NCBI GenBank assembly: GCA_021234155.1
Contig: JAJEKV010000045.1
Location: 7,547,105 to 7,611,104, forward strand
Source of the DNA: Isoetes taiwanensis
Taxonomy: Eukaryota; Streptophyta; Lycopodiopsida; Isoetales; Isoetaceae
Length of the DNA stretch: 64,000 bases
Reading direction: 5' to 3'
This document shows, piece by piece, positions 33,715-45,520 of the stretch. The translations under genes and the position numbers were made by a program. Positions within the stretch are counted from its first letter, which is position 1; every line of letters starts with the position of its first letter. The notes below the pieces were generated by a model. It searched no databases. It saw only the letters and a program-made list of their open reading frames with translations, and was not told the origin of the DNA.

Positions 33715-34958
33715 TTATGAATGCAAGTTAACTTTTGGGGGCCTTGTGCTTGGGCTGAATTTGCGGTGTATGACTGCTATCCTCCTGTCCATCAGCAGAG
33801 GAAGATAATACCTTAGAGGCCTGTCCATGCCCGTTGCTGTTGATTCGTCGTCCCCTCGGGCACGGGCTCTATGTCTTCCCGCATATTCATCGATGTCAGT
33901 CTCTGTGAGTTCTCCGTGGTCTCTGATTGTTGATGTGATTCTCCTCAGGTCGATCTCTCCCCTTCTCTGAACACCTGTGGGAGCTGGTGTCGAAGAACTT
34001 GGCATCAAAATGTTCATGGTCTTGCCATGAATCCCCATTCGTTCTTGGATGGCGTAGAATTCTTCTTCGGACGGCAGGTCCCGAGCTTCCATCATTTGCC
34101 GGATGCTGCTGTATGCCTAGATATCCGAAGTCGACTCTCCGATGTAGGTGTCAGCTTCTCTTACATGGATTGGGAAGTCGGAAGCCTCCCGGTCGATGAA
34201 GTCATCCAGATCTGGTTGTTGCCGCAGAAGGTACAACAACTCATCAAGTCGGTACTCCCTGTCTCTGCATTCGAGGAGGTTCTGGATGTCGCTCAGGAGC
34301 AGGTACTCCTGGCTGTTGATGATGATGGAGGCTAAGCTTGTGATACCTAGCCCGAGCGGGGGAGCGATCCTGAGTCCCGTTCGAAAGCCGGTATCTCCTG
34401 CTCTGCTAGTTGCCGCTCTTGGTCGGGGTCGAGCTCGACGTAGTCTTCGTCGTCTGAGTCGAGCGCTTCCTCTTCGGCTCTTTCTTCCTGCTCCACTTGG
34501 TATTGCAAGAGGAGCTGACCCTCTGCTGAAGAGGCTAAGGGATCTACATCCAGGGCAGGGATAGAGGGTTCCCCGATTGGGTTCTGGGCATGGTGGGAAA
34601 GAAAAATGGCTAGGGCAGTGGTGTAAGAGAAATACTTGGCCCTATTAGCTGACATGACCATGTAGTCTGGCAACCTAGCAACTTTGTTGGTCAGATATTT
34701 GGCAATGTTGGGGACATCACCCAAGGCTGCTTGGAGGGATTGCTTGGGAACAAAATATCCTGTACAAGGGGGAAGCTGTACTAAGGATGGTCCTACCCTA
34801 GCTTGGAACTCAGTCATGACTTCCATATAGGCTGGGGTTGCCTGCAAAGTGGCTTGGACATCTATCTCCTTTTGGAAAACCTGGAAAATGGAATTGACAT
34901 CAGCCTCAGCTACATGGGCACTGGCGCTGTACCATCACCTGAAGTCTGCAGTTGCCAT
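33715..34958 (-). pseudogene. unidentified acidic ORF, decayed
   Basis: A GC-richer island read on the minus strand. The start is at about 34958 (MATADFR then TGA). The frame 34847-34347 (VRLPDYMVMSANRAKYFSY-like, then acidic QEERAEEEALDSDDEDYVELD) continues after a frame change as QEYLLLSDIQNLLECRDREY and DDFIDREASDFP. After a TAG it ends with ARDLPSEEEFYAIQERMGIHG and GRHRARARGDDEST (33715-34095). Coding character persists through these breaks, so it was once one protein of roughly 400 residues. No domain is recognised. It could be a retrotransposon accessory or gag-like ORF, or a captured host gene. A TATA-like box and two cruciform repeats lie upstream. Confidence 0.5.
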
Positions 34959-35067
34959 TGATCTTGAGTGAACTGGACTAACAAACAGCTGTTGAAGCGC
35001 CTAAGGGAGCTGGAAGATCGCCTAAAAGCTGGGAGCAAACCTGTAGGATGCTAAGTGCGATATGGGG

Positions 35068-35080
35068 GTCTTTTTATAGG
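35068..35080 (-). promoter_or_regulatory. TATA-like box upstream of the acidic ORF
   Basis: On the minus strand the sequence reads CCTATAAAAAGACCC, about 115 bases before the ATG of the decayed acidic ORF. That is a plausible distance for a pol II start about 30 bases further on. No experimental support. Confidence 0.4.
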
Positions 35081-35271
35081 CAAATGGGAAAACCCTAATT
35101 TTTGTATAACTTGGAAAAATCTTGGGGTTGGGCAAATCTCACTTATTTTGAGGTCAAAATGAGGATTGGAAAGCTAATTTGAGGGTTTGAGCATGAATAA
35201 GGCTATTTAATGAACCTATTGCAACAACTTGAGGTCAATTGGAGGTGGCATGAAAGAGAAAATGTTGGAAG

Positions 35272-35541
35272 TACTCACGGTGTGCACTGGGAGGCCGACC
35301 TAAAATTTAGGTCCAGGTCCTGGCGCATACCGTGAGCAATTTGGCCCTAATTGGTCAAGACTTGTCTAAACAAGATGAACTAAGGGTCAAAACATAATGG
35401 TCTCACTGAGATATGCAAGATTGACCCCTTACTTGGTTGATTTAGAGATGTTTGGGACCACTTTTGGTGTGAAATACTCACGATGTGCGTTGGGAGGCCG
35501 ACCTAAAATTTAGGTCGGGGTCCTGGCGCATACCGTGAGCA
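35272..35541. repeat. two 67-bp cruciform repeats, 203 bp apart
   Basis: Copies at 35272-35338 and 35475-35541. Each begins TACTCACGGTGTGC or TACTCACGATGTGC and ends GGCGCATACCGTGAGCAA, so the outer arms pair. Each contains an inner palindrome, CCGACCTAAAATTTAGGTC(GG), perfect in the second copy at 35508-35528 with 10-bp arms around one base. They lie about 190-470 bases upstream of the TATA-like box, in the position of promoter elements or transposon subterminal repeats. Confidence 0.85.
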
Positions 35542-35559
35542 ACTTCTCACTAATTGGCC

Positions 35560-37980
35560 ATAAGATGTCCATTTTAACTGAAACAAAAGGCAATTATTGC
35601 TAACTGAACCTAATTAACAACATTTATGCACTTATGATTTACACAAGACAACTTTTTATTAACAAAATTTATTATTTACAATGGTTTATGGCCAAGTGCA
35701 TGTCCTTGGTCATCAGAGTCACCCTCTTGGCGTGTATAGTGCATGCTGTCGAATCTTCAAAATGTTGCACCAATTTTTGCTCAGTTGCTTCTTGCAAGGC
35801 TAGCAGCATCTCGCCTGTTACTCTCTTATATAGCAACTATTGAGAATGTGCATCTCATTCAACGGCCAAGATGAGCTAAGATGGATGGCTACGATTACGA
35901 TCTAGGTCCTGTCATCCCATTGGCTGCCTAATTCTTGTGTTTTTCCACCTTTGCTCTTTCCGTCTACGCCTGTGCTCTCCAGCTATGGAGCCGTGTTTCG
36001 TATCTGCTCTAGCTATAGCGATGGCGCTGCACTGCATTGCACTTAGGCCAAAACATGGTCCGGTGAAGCATGAAGACACGTGCCTTAAGACCCAGTGAAG
36101 CATGAAGGTTAATTCATGGGACTTACCCTGTTAGCGATGGCTACAACAATGGAAAATCCGGTAGTCATTTTATTTTATTTAGGATTAGCAAAATGCACAG
36201 TCGAATGCTCTTTTAGCAAAACGACATAGCACATTTGTGCGCTTGGTGGCTAATTCGTAGCGCGATATGAGACCTTTGGTGTCCAAATAACCACTGTTGG
36301 AGATGTCGGCTCCATGCCAACATGATTATGATGATACACAATTTTGTTCGATGCAGAAAAGTGGAAACGGAATGGTTGTAACGGCTTAAAATCATTTATG
36401 ATATGCTTAGAGCCCATTTGCAATGATATTTTTTGTTGTTGGGTACAGTACTACTTAGAGCCTCGATTCTAGTCCGATATGCAATGGCTTACCGGATTTT
36501 CAATACTCGATCTCGCTTACGGTATTCTAGGGCTATGAAATATTTGTCGGGAGATGATGTGGTAAGTGTGAATTTTGCTTTTATTACTGATTTCATGAAT
36601 CACTAGCTTATGCTATTTGAACTATGACAGAGACTTGATTTGAAAGATAAAAAGCCTTGACCCCCGGTTTGATCAACACGAATCGAGCTAGAGGTAAGAA
36701 GAACGTTATATATTGGTAAAAATTTAGGGTCTGTGGATTGACATCTTAATTTGCAAACAATTTATTTATTTGAGAGACAACAAGCTATTAGACTTGAGTG
36801 GGATTGAGATTTTAAAATGGGTTAAGGTGAGATAAGTTTCTTATCAGTTTGTGATTTATCTTTGCTCACGAAAACAAGTTCATTGCAAAGGAAACTGAAG
36901 TTGTAATTATTGTGGAGGGAATCGTTCCTACCTAATATAGCATTGCAAAATCGTGTAATGCCCTAATCTGTCAAATAGGTCTGATACAGGGTCCAAGAAG
37001 CCCATGAAGCAAGGCATTATGCCTTTAAATCTAGGCCATGGCTCTGCTGGTTATAGCAGCAGATTGCAGTAGGGCAAGAGAGCTGCCCTTGTTGGCGAAT
37101 CTATAATGGAGGTATATACAGCAAGAATATCTTATTTTCTTGTTTGCATTAAGTTCTGGATCTTGGTTATAATGCTTGTTTGCTTCTGGTATTCAACGTC
37201 CACTTCTCTGGGGTACTTCGATGCAAGAGGTTGGTGCAGTTGAGAAAATGGCCAGGCATTTCGATTTGTTTAATTTAATAAAACTTGCAACATTGTATTT
37301 GGCGAAAGGCACAAAGACTAAACAGATCAATAGATGCTTCTGCATTGTTTCAACATCAGAGAAACTGATGGCCATTTCTAAATAATATAAAGGTAATTTT
37401 TCCCCTTTATTTCTTGCAAGCTGAACTTTGAATGTGAAATTGACCATTTCCCCTGTTTTGAGCAGAGTTTGAGGTGAACCTGCTAATCAAGCGTGTAAAG
37501 ATAATGCCATGGTACTCCCCTTCTCAACTTTTCAAATAATCTGGCTGAACCTTGTGAGCAGAACTGTTTAAACAGATACCATGCATGTCTAATGTTTTGA
37601 ACATGAAGAAAAATGTTTTAAACCTTAATGTTTGAACCTTAAATATTTTGCGCATTGAAATAAAATTTGATGTTTTGAACCTTAAGTAAAAGCTGGGTAA
37701 TATTTTGAACATTTTGTTTTAATCTAATGTTAGAATGTGGATTGCAATTTAATAATATGCTTTATGGACTTGTTTGGGTTCAATTCCCAAAAGGCTATCT
37801 TAAAAGAAAACAAGAACAAGAAAAATACAAAAGAAAACAAAAACAAGAAAAATACGCTTTTGTTATCTAAAAAGGATGCCACGTGTCGATATCTAATTGG
37901 TAATGCTTTTTTTATTTTAGAATATGCATGAAAACCACCAGTAAATGTTCTTTAAAACCATATGTCTTTATTTGGGAAGC
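35560..37980. other. intergenic, no gene seen
   Basis: AT-rich with accidental frames only. Around 37600-37710, short repeats of the type TGTTTTGAAC / CCTTAA.GTTTGAACC are visible. Confidence 0.45.
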
Positions 37981-37989
37981 ACCACATTT

Positions 37990-38230
37990 AAAAACTATTT
38001 TAAAAAATCACATGTGAATTTTTTGTTAAACCACATGTTATTATTTTGTAAAAAAAACACTCAAAAACAACTATTATCCATGTGAACATTTTGTGAAACC
38101 ACATGTTGTATTTTTGGTAAAAACAACACTTAGAAACAACTACTACTTTTAAAACCCACACGTGGATAATTTGTTAAACCACACGTTATTTTTTTACTAA
38201 AAACAACACTAAAAAACAACGCATTTAATT
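37990..38230. repeat. diverged ~68-80 bp tandem repeats
   Basis: Three degenerate units with the core GTTAAACCACATGTTATT...AAAACAACACT.AAAAACAAC. The core word CCACATGTT/CCACACGTT starts at 38031, 38099 and 38179. AT-rich and non-coding. Confidence 0.7.
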
Positions 38231-38835
38231 TTATTAAAAGACTACCAATTTTCTACGCATAGACTTTTTAGACAAAAACTACATGTTGTTTCTAGCATTC
38301 TTGGAACAATACTATGGGTGGTCTTCAGGTTTTGTTTTTGGGCAAAAAAGACAGCATAAAACTACACATAGAGACTTCAACAACAAGACCATACATGCCT
38401 AGCCAATGATTAAATAGTTTGCTAGAAAGTCTTTTCTCATCACGTATTAATGAATGTGGATGCTCATAACCACCATCCACTAATTAGAAACCAATTTAAG
38501 TAATTGCAATGACCTTACTAGAAATAAAGGGCATGTTTATGCCATCAGTAGTCTCATTGCCCAAATTTAGGTCGGGCAAAATATGCAAAGCTAGAACCAT
38601 ATGGAGGTATCTTGCTGTAAACTGGATCATTGTAGGAAAAAGATATTGCAAATACTGAAAGTAAAATTTCTCCGATTAATAGATAGATAGATAGATAGAA
38701 ATATAGAGAAGCAATAGAATTGTAAGTAATCACCATAAATGAGATAATAGAATTACAGAATCGACCCTCTAATCCAGCATTTTCATGCATGATAGTGGCT
38801 GGATTATACTAATATAATATAAATCTGCCCAATTC

Positions 38836-39620
38836 ATGAGTGACTTGCCAAGCCCGACTCTTTCAGAAGAAGATACAACAGCTAAATACTATAGGGATCT
38901 TGCACCTGTGGATGATGGCAATGCAGCTTCCATTTCTGCTTCAACTAGCAGCACTGACCAGTCTTTGAATAGTACAAATAATGTGATTGAAATCATGAAG
39001 ATAAGGAGAATATTGTGGCATCATGTCCCTTGCAATAGAATATGGAAAGGACCTACAGATAACGAGAAGAGAACCTTTAGCAGAGATCCAAGAAGGAGCT
39101 TGTGAGTCCAGCGTAAACTAGCATAAACTGAAATGAATTTTTGAGGATGAACTCCGTTTGCCATGCACTCTAAATGAGCAACAAAAGAAAGATATAAAGG
39201 AATATAACTTGTTAAAAGAAGCTGCACCAGAGCAAGATAGAGCATCATCCTTATCATTGGAGCTGTCTTAAAATCTTTTAAAAGAGTTGTTTCAAATCCT
39301 AATCTTCCAACTCTAACCAGATCCGCTTCATCCCTGTATGGCCCAAATAATTTAAGGCTCTTGAAACTGAGCATGGTTTCATCTCTTACACCATCTACAG
39401 AGTTATTTGACGATTCTGACCATGTCGGCCTGCACAAAAATCCTTTTGCTTAACCTGAGATGCCTTTGCAACTAATAAATCGTAATCAATCTGAAGAATT
39501 AAACGAAATGAGTACCCAAAAACTGTCAGTCTATATAGAAGAAGGTTATGATCGAGACATATGCTTAAACATTCCAGCTTTGGATTCAACTGGTTTGCTG
39601 GCAGGAACAAGAACATAGGT
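38836..39620 (+). pseudogene. unidentified Ser-rich protein remnant
   Basis: Several plus-strand frames carry protein-like composition in sequence. The frame 38836-39105 reads MSDLPSPTLSEEDTTAKYY then SISASTSSTDQSLNSTNN. Then come EDELRLPCTLNEQQKKDIKEY, a frame-shifted SFKRVVSNPNLPTLTRSASSL with STELFDDSDHVGLH, and later NEMSTQKLSVYIEEGYDRD. The breaks suggest frameshifts or short introns in one decayed gene. The Ser/Thr-rich, charged composition resembles a regulatory or scaffold protein. I recognise no family. Confidence 0.35.
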
Positions 39621-40949
39621 CGTGCTCCCACATGCAAAAACTAATATTTAGATGCTAGATTTATGAACAAAATCACCGACTTGGCAATGCTTTAACATGC
39701 TTACAGTGGTAAATTGAATTTTATGAATCTACAATGAAGTCTGAGGCAACCCATCATTAACAAATGGATGCCTAACATGTTGGAGCTAGTCTTGGCAAAT
39801 GTGGATGGCAGTCTCAATGGAGTTTGTTGCATCTAAAGCATTTGAAGGGAAGGTTTCAGATTCAAGGTCCCTGAACACGGTTTCCCCCAGACTAAGTCTT
39901 GCATTATGTAAACCAAGAAATGTAAATGACCCAAACATTTGTCACAACTTTGGCATATGCACTATATTAACAAGCACTATAGTGATAAGATGTAAATCAA
40001 CACCATACCACTGAACAGCTTTGAAATTGTTGATAGAAATAAATTGCTGATCATCCTCTGTCAAATCGTACTGAGAAGTTATATCTATGTTGCTTTTCCA
40101 TTCTTAAGCTTTTATCTGTATTAACCGAATATTATAGAGCAAGCATCTGAAACCGATGCTATAATAGGGTTTCCACATCCTTTTTCATCTCAGCCATGGA
40201 TGTAGCTCCATCTATTCATTTCCAGGTTCTAAATACTAGAGACGATGAGAAAACTAGCAAGAACCGTAAAAATCTAAGAAGTTCTGGATTTACCTGATTT
40301 TGAATGATGGGTTTTGTAGCTGTGTAGACATGCGCTGGGATTTAACGCATCATCCTTAGGTCTTATATTGCCGGACTTGGTTGGACCACCTCCTATTAGA
40401 TCTCCAAGTTTCGCATCCTTCTTCATCTCAACAGACAAAATCTTGGCCATCTATTTGTGCATTCTGTTAATGCCTCTTTCAAGGGAATACCCTAAATTCC
40501 CAGCACGAGAAAAGGCCCACAAATATAAGCATAAATCAATATTAAAATAGAGGGGTGCAAACCATTAATAGATGAGGAAAAAATAGTGGCTAATAAAGGG
40601 TGCACTCTAGAAATATTTTAGTACACCCGCACAAATACATCAATCAAATCATAGCAAAACCATTTAAAAAAACGTATAAAAATTGGAAAAAAACCCCCTG
40701 TTATTATGCTAGATATTATTCTTCTCTTTTGAGAAGAAAGTAATTTGATTTGTATTATGTTGTCATGTTTAGATGGGTAGCACTAATCAGCTGTATCACT
40801 TTGTCCACCGGTTTTTTATTCCTATCACAACATTGTATCATGTATTATTCTTGAGAGTTATTAATAAAGTTTGACGTCCTTCAAAAATAAAATAAAAAAT
40901 AGTTATATCAACATATAAAACCCATAAGCATATCCAATTATAATTATAC
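39621..40949. other. no gene seen
   Basis: AT-rich, with accidental frames only. Confidence 0.45.
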
Positions 40950-41560
40950 GTTTATCATGCTTTATGTCGAAGAGATTCCTGTACAAGTCTACTATTGCAT
41001 TGCATTCGATGTGCATCTTATTAGTCTCATAGGTAGTTGCTTTGTCTCATTAGTTTGTGAGATTAGGTCCACCATGTTATTTTTGCATACCTTTTCGCCA
41101 CACACACATCTGAAATAAATTATACTATGGACATTCTTATAGCATAAAATGGGATTTATATATTCGGCCCCCCATTTGTGACCCACCTGAATAACATGAT
41201 GTCTAGGCCCCATGTCATTGAAGTACATGATTGGCAAAATGCCCTTAGCACTACTTGAAAGATAATGAAACAAGCACATAGATTATCATATCCATCTTGA
41301 ACATAGAAAATGCTAATATAGAAAGACATTAAACTAATCCAAAACATATGTGTCTAGTTATAGGTAATTATAGGAGTCATCTTCTCTACAGGATGGGACA
41401 TAAAAGATGCTCCTTCAACTTGACCTAAACAACTCGATACTGATTACCAACGGAGTGAGCATGTGTTTTGTCACACAAAGTATTTGTTACTAGAAATGCA
41501 TATGCATCATAGCAGGTGGCAACATTCATGCTTATGTCAATCTTAGCATTGTTAAGATTT
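40950..41560. repeat. dispersed ~620-bp repeat, copy 1
   Basis: Aligns over its length with 54250-54895. Shared blocks include GATGTGCATCTTATTAGTCTCATAGG, ATTAGGTCCACCATGTTA, GTACATGATTGGCAAAATGC, AAACAACTCGA and CACAAAGTATTTGTTA. Both copies contain a minus-strand frame with similar protein (here 41279-40992: ILPIMYFNDMGPRHHVI and CYKNVHSIIYF). It is an unclassified repeat element. Confidence 0.85.
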
Positions 41561-41972
41561 TTTTGTGACCATCTGCTTCAATTTGATCTATTGCCTGCTT
41601 TATTACTGCACCATTGTTTTGGTAACTTCTTTCCGAATCCAAAAGACCTTCTCATCAGAGTATTAAGCCCAAGACCACAGATGAGAATGACAGATCAAAA
41701 GAATATCCTCAATGGCAGACGAGAATGATGATTCCAATGCGAAGGATGTCTGCAACTCCTCCACTCAACATAATTAAGTTGAACATCCATTGATCATGGT
41801 AAAGGTGCACAAAAAAGGAAGAGCTGAAATTTGAAGTAGAGCACATTCTTTTATCTCATCCAAATAACATCATAGCCCTTACAAATGTCCCTGGATTGAG
41901 TAGTGTAAGCTCATCCTCAATATTGATTTTTTTTTTCCATCGCCCATACATTTACCATAAATTTTAAATCAC

Positions 41973-41976
41973 AATC
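41973..41976. repeat. target-site duplication AATC (left)
   Basis: AATC directly precedes the left terminal inverted repeat, and the same AATC directly follows the right one (52043-52046). A 4-base match alone could be chance, but it sits exactly at both ends. Confidence 0.65.
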
Positions 41977-41997
41977 GGGTAGAAGCATGAAAGGGTG
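41977..41997 (+). repeat. left terminal inverted repeat (21 bp)
   Basis: GGGTAGAAGCATGAAAGGG followed by TG. It is identical, inverted, to 52022-52042. Confidence 0.85.
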
Positions 41998-42337
41998 ATT
42001 GAATTTTTTTGTATATTGATGTAAAAATTTGAACTGGGTTAAAGTGTTTGTAATGTACATTTTGAATTTTACATGGAGTTGCCTATCATTAATAAATGCG
42101 GTTGACGTACAATATTCTCCATAATTATACCAAATCCTCCCGAAATCTTGTACTAGCTTCTCTATCAATAAAATCTAAATATCTTGCCTGCTAAAAAAAA
42201 AAAAAAACTTTGGCGGACATTTTGAACTTTCCTCAATCGATCAAACATGGCTCTGGATTCTACCTCAACTAAAAACTTGGTCTCGAATCGATTATAGTCG
42301 CTCCTAAATCGAATGCATTTCAAGAAACAAATGTATC

Positions 42338-43060
42338 TTGAAGAAATTGAAATCCCTTTCCTTGAAGCAAGAATACAAATCCCTTGAAGCAAAGAATACA
42401 AATCTGGTTAATAATCTGATTTTTTTGTGCGGGATGTTGTATCCCCTTCTGCCAGAATGGATCGATGTCTTAAAGCACCGGTTGAAGAAGAAACTATGGA
42501 AGAAGGATTGGACTCTCATGCAAGCACTTCGATGTCGCAAGATCGGGTTGATTTCAATCCTCCCGTTGATGAAGTTTCGGAAAGCATCATTACAAGCGTG
42601 CAAAGAAAATCGAAAACAGAGGGTTTGTAGGGGTGGATACGCGGACAAAGCCAATTAGAAGAAAGGTGAATGCTTCAGAATCTCATAATGAATGAGGTAT
42701 CTAATTTGACTCCAAAAACAAAGAAAGTATATTTGCAAGAAGATTATTGCAGGGACAAAAGATTGCAATTCCTATTTGAGCCGGGCCATTGGAAGGCCTC
42801 AAGAGGCTATCGCGGAAAATAGATCTGGTAAAAGAATTTAAAGGATGGCCTCCAAGACGTCAAAAATGCAAATAGCAATGACAGACTTGTCGCAAAGCAT
42901 TACATACTATCTATGGTGGTTGGAGAGGAAGGAGAATTACGTAAGACTTCACTAGCAGCCTAAGTTGTTGAAAAAATACATCCTAGAAATATGAAACTAG
43001 CAAAGGGAGAGAAGGAAAAGAATGTCACTAGGTGGAACAAATGTGGGCATTAGCAGGTCG
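42338..43060 (+). other. possible 5' exons of the transposase gene
   Basis: Protein-like frames precede the recognised transposase. One at 42427-42630 reads APVEEETMEEGLDSHASTS and DRVDFNPPVDEVSESII. Another at about 42690-42830 reads NEVSNLTPKTKKVYLQEDYC. They could be the N-terminal exons. The joins cannot be fixed by eye. Confidence 0.4.
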
Positions 43061-43065
43061 AAATC

Positions 43066-45291
43066 CAAGAACAAATACGATAGATCAGGCTATGAGGGAT
43101 ATGGTTGCTCAGTTTTGGTTAGATAACTCAAAGGTTTCACCAAAAATTAGAGATGTCATGAAGAAGAGGACACAACCAATTCAATATATTGACATTACAT
43201 AGGTATGATCAGAATTTAGTCAGTAATTGCATTCTTGTTTTTTCGTAATAAAGATGTTTTTTATTTTGTAACACCGATGTAAAGTTTGTAGATTTCTTTA
43301 CTTTTGGCGTAATAAAGATGTCTTTTATTTTGTAACACCGATGTAAAGTTTGTAAATGCATTTCTTTACTTTTTGAATGTAATGTAGATGCAGTCTGCCC
43401 TAGTTGTTCTACATGGAAGTGTCAAATTATTTCATGGCAACACGTACATGTATATTTGTTTACATGTATATTCTGGATGTATATTTGTTTACATGTATAT
43501 TCTGGATGTATTGTAGATGTAGGCAGTAACTAAGAAGAAATTAGTGTGGAGATGTATTAATTGTCAAAAAATTATATGACTTCATAGTAAATGAAATACA
43601 ATTCATGTCAGAATGTACATGTATGTGTGGGAGTTTAGGGTCTTGAATATGTAAAAGATTTGTATGTAATGTAATGTAATGTAATGAGGTGACTAATTTT
43701 AATTCACTGTAATTTTACAGGCTGAATTATTCCAGAATTTTGTGGATTAGTATCCAGAGGTTCGGATTGGGCTTAGGCAATTTGAATACTTAAAACCTTC
43801 TTGCATTAGAAAGCTAAAGGAAAGAAACACATGTTGTTGCGTGAAACATGAGCAACCAGATCTGTACAAGCAGGCATTTAATTTGATGAGGTCAAGACTC
43901 CATGAAAATTGTTCGCGCAATTGTGGTGTGTGTGCATTTGAAGCTCATGCTGGAATATGTCAAGTCAAGAACAAGACATTTGATAATGTTAGCACATTTT
44001 GGAGGGCTATGATATGTGACAGAGTAAAGAAAGCAACGAGTGGCATAAGCTACAATGTATCAAATCGATTGTGGAAATTGTGGGAAACAATTAATTGAGT
44101 TGTGCCCAAGAGAATACAAGGAGCGCATTGATCAAACGCTTGATTGGCAAGTCTATGGTTACGTTAATGAGCCCTCAAGAAAGGAACTTCACGAAGACTA
44201 AAGCTAATTGATAAGAAAGGCACCCAAGAATATGTTGGATAACATGTTTGATCATATGTCGAAGTTTGTATATCATAACTTTGTGGCACATTGGCAGAGC
44301 AAACAATTCAAGGAATCCATGAAGAGTCATTATCAGTTGTTGATTTCTCGGAGAATTATACTTTGAAGCCATTCAACGAGATTCAAGCACAACATTGGTA
44401 CAATGAACAAATCAGCATATTGGTCCATATCACGATGTTCAAGGTACAGGGTAAAATGAGGAAATGTGTGCACTTCTTTATTTCAGATGACAAAACACAT
44501 GATACTCACTTTGTACAAAAAGCATTCAAGATGCACCTCAATTGGCTGAAAGAAAATGGTGCTGGCCATATGAAATACCACTTAGTTTGGTCTGACAGGT
44601 GTGCAGCCTAATTCAAATCGAGAAGAGCTTTCTATCATGTAACTAGGTATCATCAAGAGCATAAGATCGAATGCACCGGAATTTCTTTGGCTCGTGACAT
44701 GGGAAGGGCACACATGACGGAGAAGGAGCCATAGCCAAACTATGGCTCGAGGCGTAACAAAGAAAAAGGATGGGAAAGTGATAAAAAATGCGAAAACCTG
44801 CATGTGAGGTTCTTGAAGAGAAAATTTTGATGTGGAAAGGGTATTTTGGAAGGTGTCCGACATTGACCGCTCCCAAAGATTTGATGTGCTTTCAAAGGAA
44901 AGGGTGCAATCTCTTCATTGGCGTATCATCCATAGATCCAAATGATCCAACAAAGTTAATGTGTAGATCTCTTTCATGTTTTTGTAAGGCATGCATCAAT
45001 TTTGATTGGCCCGCTTGTGAGAATGCTGATCATTGTGGCAGGTGGAAGTTGAGAAAACTAGAGCCTACAAACAAAGGGACAATGTTGAAGAAGATGGGTA
45101 CGAGGCGCGAGGACTTGTGGGCAAATGACGTGGACAATGTGGATGAGACAAAGTGCAGGTTGGAGATTATTTTGCATCATTCACATCCCCGCATAATTAT
45201 GAAAGGGTCCCTTATTATCTCATCCAAAGGTAATGTAAGTGAAACATGCCCTCAAGAAGACACCAAGGATGACTATGGAAATAAAATTTAA
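43066..45291 (+). pseudogene. transposase-like protein (DFSENY / HGKGxxDGxGA family)
   Basis: Exon 1 (to 43202): AMRDMVAQFWLDNSKVSPKI. A GT-AG intron spans 43203-43720. Exon 2 begins AELFQNF, then YPEVRIGLRQFEYLKPS and RNTCCCVKHEQPDLY. Next is a Cys-rich part, CGVCAFEAHAGIC and, in another frame, CGNCGKQLIELCP. The core is VVDFSENYTLKPFNEIQAQHW (44336 on), FFISDDKTHDTHFV, HLVWSDRCAA-stop-FKSRRAFYHV and, one base out of frame, NFFGS-stop-HGKGTHDGEGA (44680-44738). The C-terminus (44788-45291) has CRSLSCFCKACINFDWPACEN. The order matches an uncharacterised, transposon-associated family known mainly from animals, oomycetes and non-seed plants. The acidic motifs could be a DDE-type triad (inference). 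At least five lesions inactivate it. Confidence 0.75.
43203..43720 (+). other. transposase intron with short tandem repeats
   Basis: Bounded by GTATGATCAG and TTTTACAG. It contains a 64-bp duplication (units starting GTAATAAAGATG at 43245 and 43309), a 31-32-bp duplication of ACATGTATATTCTGGATGTAT (43441-43512) and GTAATGTAAT repeats (43668-43685). This is typical of recently expanded intronic slippage sequence. Confidence 0.7.
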
Positions 45292-45520
45292 TTGTGGTAA
45301 TGAAGTTATAGCCGGGTAACTACTTTGAATTGATTCCCCGGTTGCCATCAAAAGTACAGGGCTTATTCAAGGAAAGAAAGTTCTTGTCCATCCCGAAGTT
45401 TTAAGAATTGGGGTGAGATTTCCATTGAGCCACCAAACATAAGATTAAAGGTACATCTTATGCATATGAACTGACTAACTATTGGCATGAAATGTTGCTG
45501 GGAAATTTGCCAGAGATTGT

